64,000 nucleotides of DNA from Diplonema papillatum (lineage: Eukaryota; Euglenozoa; Diplonemea; Diplonemida; Diplonemidae), in assembly GCA_030068145.1 (NCBI GenBank), contig JAPJBO010000203.1, forward strand, positions 124,001-188,000, given 5' to 3'. Made by a program: the position numbers and the translations under genes. A model generated the notes under the pieces. The model saw only the letters and a list, made by a program, of their open reading frames with translations, was not told the DNA's origin and ran no database searches. This document shows, in pieces, positions 60,879 through 64,000 of the stretch (position 1 is the first letter of the stretch; each line of letters opens with the position of its first letter).

Positions 60879-61983
60879 AGAGCAGTCGAGCGTCGCGTAA
60901 GCAATGAACTCCCCTCATGAATCTTCGGACAGAAAGGCTCAGCTTGCTGGCCACCATGTAGCCAATCAGAGTCGAATCTTCAGCCAAACGCAGTCTAAAC
61001 GATTGGACTTTAATGAAGAACGCGTGTGTCGGCAGTTGGAATTGGACTGGCACATTCTCATTCCAACCGGATCGACTCGATCAAAAATGGTTGACAAAAG
61101 TCAATCATAGCCGAATCGGGACGCAGGTTGCTGAACGCAAAAGCGGGACCACAATGCACTTGCAGTTATCGCATGCAACCCCCCATCGATCAATCCTGTA
61201 TTTCGACTACATGATTCCTAAATCTTCCGAAGACATTTGGCGACGTATTTTCAACCCGCCAATCCTCGAAGGAAGGATAATGACAGCAACAGCCAGAGTT
61301 GAGAAAAGGTGATGGCTTCCCTTGTCGGGTGGGATCCCACCGTCAAGGGCTCAGGCTAGATTCGGGAGAGAGACAGGGAGAGAGACAGGGAGAGAGACAG
61401 GGGTGGGGTTACCCCCGGACCTCTCCGCACCCCTACGTATGTGGGTGAGAGTGCAGGGACCATCTCACAGGGCTTTGCGATGGAGGTGTCGTTGGATCGA
61501 CCGGCTCATCAGAGGACGGTCTCTTCCGAAACACTCGGAACCAGAATGAAGCTTGGAACAGCAAGGGGTGCGTTCCTGGGTCTTCAGATCTGAATAGGCA
61601 CTTGGTATTCTTAGAGCAAGAGTGTTTACTTTAGACTGCTTTTCAAAGCGGTAGACGTGTGCCGACGGCACCGTGTTCAGGACGCAATGTCCGCGGTTCG
61701 ACTTGGAAATTTTTGAGCTGAAGAAGTGCAAAGGGGGGGGGGGGGGTTTGGCATTGACCCATATTAGCATACTTTCAAGAACATAACGTTCGCAATCATG
61801 CCAATGAGGGGAAATCTTATCTGGCTCGCAACAAAATCATTGAACAGCATCAACTGAACATTCTTGGCGGAAACAGACAAGTGAGCCAATTCACCTACCC
61901 CCTGATCGAGTGTAATCGAGCGTAATCGTTTGGATTAGAATGCAAAGAATCTGTGGCGATAATCTGCATCGCCGACTGCGCGG
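60879..61983. other. 3' flank of the LINE-like element, no gene
   Basis: Nothing coding was recognised. A 13-bp tandem repeat (AGAGAGACAGGG, three units) lies at 61364-61410. A repeat copy (TTAGAATGCAAAGAATCTGT) at 61936-61975 matches the two copies at 500-645. Confidence 0.45.
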
Positions 61984-62705
61984 TTATCTCTTCGCACGTG
62001 AAGTGTCATGCTTTCGCCTCTTTAGCTCGTCTTGATCGTCGCGCTCAGGCGCGCGTTTGGTGCTTCGCTTCTTCTTCGATTGCTCGTTGAGGTTCATCGG
62101 TTGCGCGTCGATATCTGCTTCTTCTCGGCGCCTGGGCGATGGTCGTGGCGCATCGACGCGTCCTTTGCGTCTTTTCGGTACCGGCTCCGCCGCGGAGTCT
62201 GATTGCCGCTTCTTCGCTGGCGTTGGCGCCGTCTTCCCGACCTTCGCTGCTGATGTCGGCGTTGATGTTGCGGGTTCTCGCTCGTCTTCCTCTGCTTCCG
62301 GCAGAACGAGCACCACGTTCTCACGTTTCGCCTGTCTCGGCGCTGGCGCGGGACCCTCCGGCTCCGCCTTCCTCTTCTCCGTTGTTGTTTCTTCACCTCT
62401 CGCCACGGCCGCCCGGTGGTGCCCTTTCCTGCAGCAGTGCCCGGGTCTCCTACTCCTCAGGTCGGCGTGTTTCTTACAGCCGTCGCACGTCGGCATGCCA
62501 TGGTCGAGGCATCGGTGGTGATGGTTGCGACAGCACTCCGCTGTCGTCTTACACGTGGCGCACTGCGTCATCCGGTGCTCGGCACACATTTTTACGGCTA
62601 GGCCATCACCCTCCCTGTGATGGGCCTGGCAGCACCACGCCACCGACTTGCCCCGGCGCTTCCGACGACAGCCGACTTCTTGCCTCTCTTCTTCTCCGTA
62701 GCGTC
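61984..62705 (-). CDS. Cys/His-rich ORF in the -1 frame at the 3' end of a LINE-like element
   Basis: The frame is open from just after a TGA near 62706 to a stop at 61984, overlapping the ORF2 end by about 105 nt. There is no ATG before the Cys/His block; the first AUG is within it (KMCAEH). The first 75 residues are an unusual cluster: VAWCCQAHH, CAEH, CATC, CCRNHHHRCLDH, CDGCKKH, HCCRKGHH, with many C-x2-H, C-x2-C and CC-x2-HH pairs that could hold several zinc ions. The rest is Lys/Arg/Pro-rich with NLS-like runs (PKRRKGR, KKKRSTKR). Translation by -1 frameshifting from ORF2, or decay of a once-continuous ORF, would both explain the layout. Confidence 0.55.
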
Positions 62706-63998
62706 ATCGAAGGCCGCCCATCTCGCCGCACGCTCCTCCCTTTCTCTTCCGTACGTCGGGAAAAGGTCCATCCCCCACGCCTCGCCGGTGAACGCATGCC
62801 GGCTCGCCTTCAGCTGCGTCTCCAAGATTCCCATCGTCTCCTCGCCGCCGCGGAAAATTGGCCTCATCTCGTAGCCCGTGAGGCATGGGGGGGCCCCTAC
62901 CGTTCTCAATGAACCTACCTTCTCCAGCTTTCTACCCGGCAGAAGCGGCCCCACCCCTTTCCGCTCAAGCGCTTCCCCGATCGTTTTCAGCATCCGCGCC
63001 AACATTCTCGCACGGATACACAGCGGCGTCCCACCTGTCGTCGCCACTAAACTGCCCGGTAGATCGAGCCCGGTGTACACTTCGAAGTCTACTGCGAGCT
63101 CTGCCGTCGAGACGTCACCCGCTACCGACCAGCACATCCCATCCAGCCAATACTGCAGCGCCCGGAACCACCTCTCTCCTGCGACCGCCGTGAAGGTCCC
63201 CGGTCCAGCGATCGCTTCGAAATTCAGCCGGCGCGGGGGGCAGTCGTCAGGGTGCAGTTGTCTCCAGGGGTGGCCGACTGCCCGGTCTCTTCCTTCTCTC
63301 TCCAGCCGTCGTCTCTCTTGCATGACTTCCGCCATGAATGTGTGCAGCACTTCGATGTTGATTCGACTTCCCTTCGGCAGAATCCCGTGTTCTTGCAGGC
63401 ACGGAGGCCAAGTCGAGCGATCTGCGTCAACAATTTCGGCATACTGCTGTTGCATTCGGATTCGTTCATACGCCCGGCACTGCCACCAAATGTGGCCCAG
63501 AGTTTCTTCCGTCGCCTCGTCACAGCGTCTGCACAGCCCGTCACCTCCCCACAGCTTGGCAGCATGTGATTCCGTCATCACCGACCCTGCTACGACCTCG
63601 GCAACGTCCCGCGCGGCCGTCAGCGTTGTCGACGCCTTCAGCCCGTAGGCATTCGTCGCGGTGTAGTCGACACCCGCCCGTACCCCTCCGAAGTTTGTGC
63701 GCCTCTTCTCGAGCTCCCCTAGTCGCCAGCCGTGAATCGCCTTTCTCAGGGTGTGCCCTCGCTCCCCCTTACTCTGTCGCACCAGTCTCAGCACATTCCC
63801 TGCCTCGTCCTCGGCGTCGTCGAGATCTTCCGTCCATCGTATACCGAGCTTTTTTGCATGCTCGGCCGCAATACCGATCGGTCCCCATGCGCGGATTCTG
63901 CTGCCATACGCCCTTCGAACTGTTGCGACGCGGGCCCTCCATACCGGCCTCTTTCGGCACACTTCTGCAATCATACCGAGCGACCGATACGGCAGCAC
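62598..63998 (-). CDS. LINE-type ORF2 protein, C-terminal part (cut by window edge)
   Basis: This 466-codon frame is open to the right window edge. It contains GLCRRCDEATEETLGHIWWQ-C, the C-x2-C-x8-H-x4-C zinc knuckle that follows the reverse transcriptase in many non-LTR elements, with the usual context (LWGGDGLCRRC ... ETLGHIWWQCRAYERIR). Further on, LQYWLDGMCWSV and AELAVDFEVYTGLDLP resemble the conserved C-terminal region seen in protist LINE proteins. The polymerase and endonuclease domains would lie beyond the window. Nothing in the visible part is broken until the stop at 62598. Confidence 0.72.
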   Translation of the reverse strand: MLPYRSLGMIAEVCRKRPVWRARVATVRRAYGSRIRAWGPIGIAAEHAKKLGIRWTEDLDDAEDEAGNVLRLVRQSKGERGHTLRKAIHGWRLGELEKRRTNFGGVRAGVDYTATNAYGLKASTTLTAARDVAEVVAGSVMTESHAAKLWGGDGLCRRCDEATEETLGHIWWQCRAYERIRMQQQYAEIVDADRSTWPPCLQEHGILPKGSRINIEVLHTFMAEVMQERRRLEREGRDRAVGHPWRQLHPDDCPPRRLNFEAIAGPGTFTAVAGERWFRALQYWLDGMCWSVAGDVSTAELAVDFEVYTGLDLPGSLVATTGGTPLCIRARMLARMLKTIGEALERKGVGPLLPGRKLEKVGSLRTVGAPPCLTGYEMRPIFRGGEETMGILETQLKASRHAFTGEAWGMDLFPTYGREREERAARWAAFDDATEKKRGKKSAVVGSAGASRWRGAARPITGRVMA

Positions 63999-64000
63999 TG

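Overview
This is a eukaryotic nuclear window. Host genes are GC-rich, several are split by GT-AG introns of about 0.36 to 3.9 kb, and the rest is AT-richer and crowded with satellites and terminal-inverted-repeat elements. Every host gene I could support lies on the minus strand over about 48 kb. That one-way layout, the clean GT-AG introns and a purine-free tract ending in AG just before one start codon would fit a flagellate protist of the euglenozoan/diplonemid type. This assignment is an inference; no rRNA, spliced-leader gene or other marker is in the window to confirm it.

Layout, left to right. 1-2 kb: 3'-truncated opine dehydrogenase. 2.3-3.7 kb: 56-bp GC-rich minisatellite. 6-7.6 kb: two-exon QCR6/UQCRH-like hinge protein of respiratory complex III. 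9.5-12.8 kb: two-exon IQ-motif protein with a duplicated dead exon in its intron. 15.7-25.3 kb: five-exon condensin II subunit G2 (NCAPG2-like), with a 2.6-kb satellite-armed inverted-repeat element in intron 1 and copies of its own last coding segment downstream. 29-30.3 kb: intronless SerA-type phosphoglycerate dehydrogenase with ACT domain. 32.2-33.8 kb: two-exon PPR-like protein. 34.8-35.4 kb: 41-bp tandem repeat ending in an inverted copy. 35.8-38.3 kb (+): reverse-transcriptase fragment that runs into an 11-bp minisatellite at its catalytic box. 39.3-42.2 kb: TMEM8/PGAP6-like membrane protein. 44.1-48.9 kb: four-exon coiled-coil protein. 51.6-58.7 kb: a near-continuous block of five TIR elements, one a hAT remnant with BED finger, one with a C2H2 zinc-finger ORF. 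60.0-60.9 kb: another inverted-repeat element. 62-64 kb: 3' part of a LINE-like ORF2 followed by a Cys/His-rich ORF in the -1 frame.

The host genes are unrelated housekeeping functions (redox and amino-acid metabolism, respiration, chromosome condensation, organelle RNA, membrane) and do not form a pathway. The most unusual content is in the repeats. Several unrelated elements share one architecture: inverted arms built from their own tandem satellite. Two interspersed repeat families also sit at or close to intron boundaries in several genes, which suggests an introner-like process. Exon junctions were assigned by reading phase, splice dinucleotides and family resemblance; no transcript data were available.
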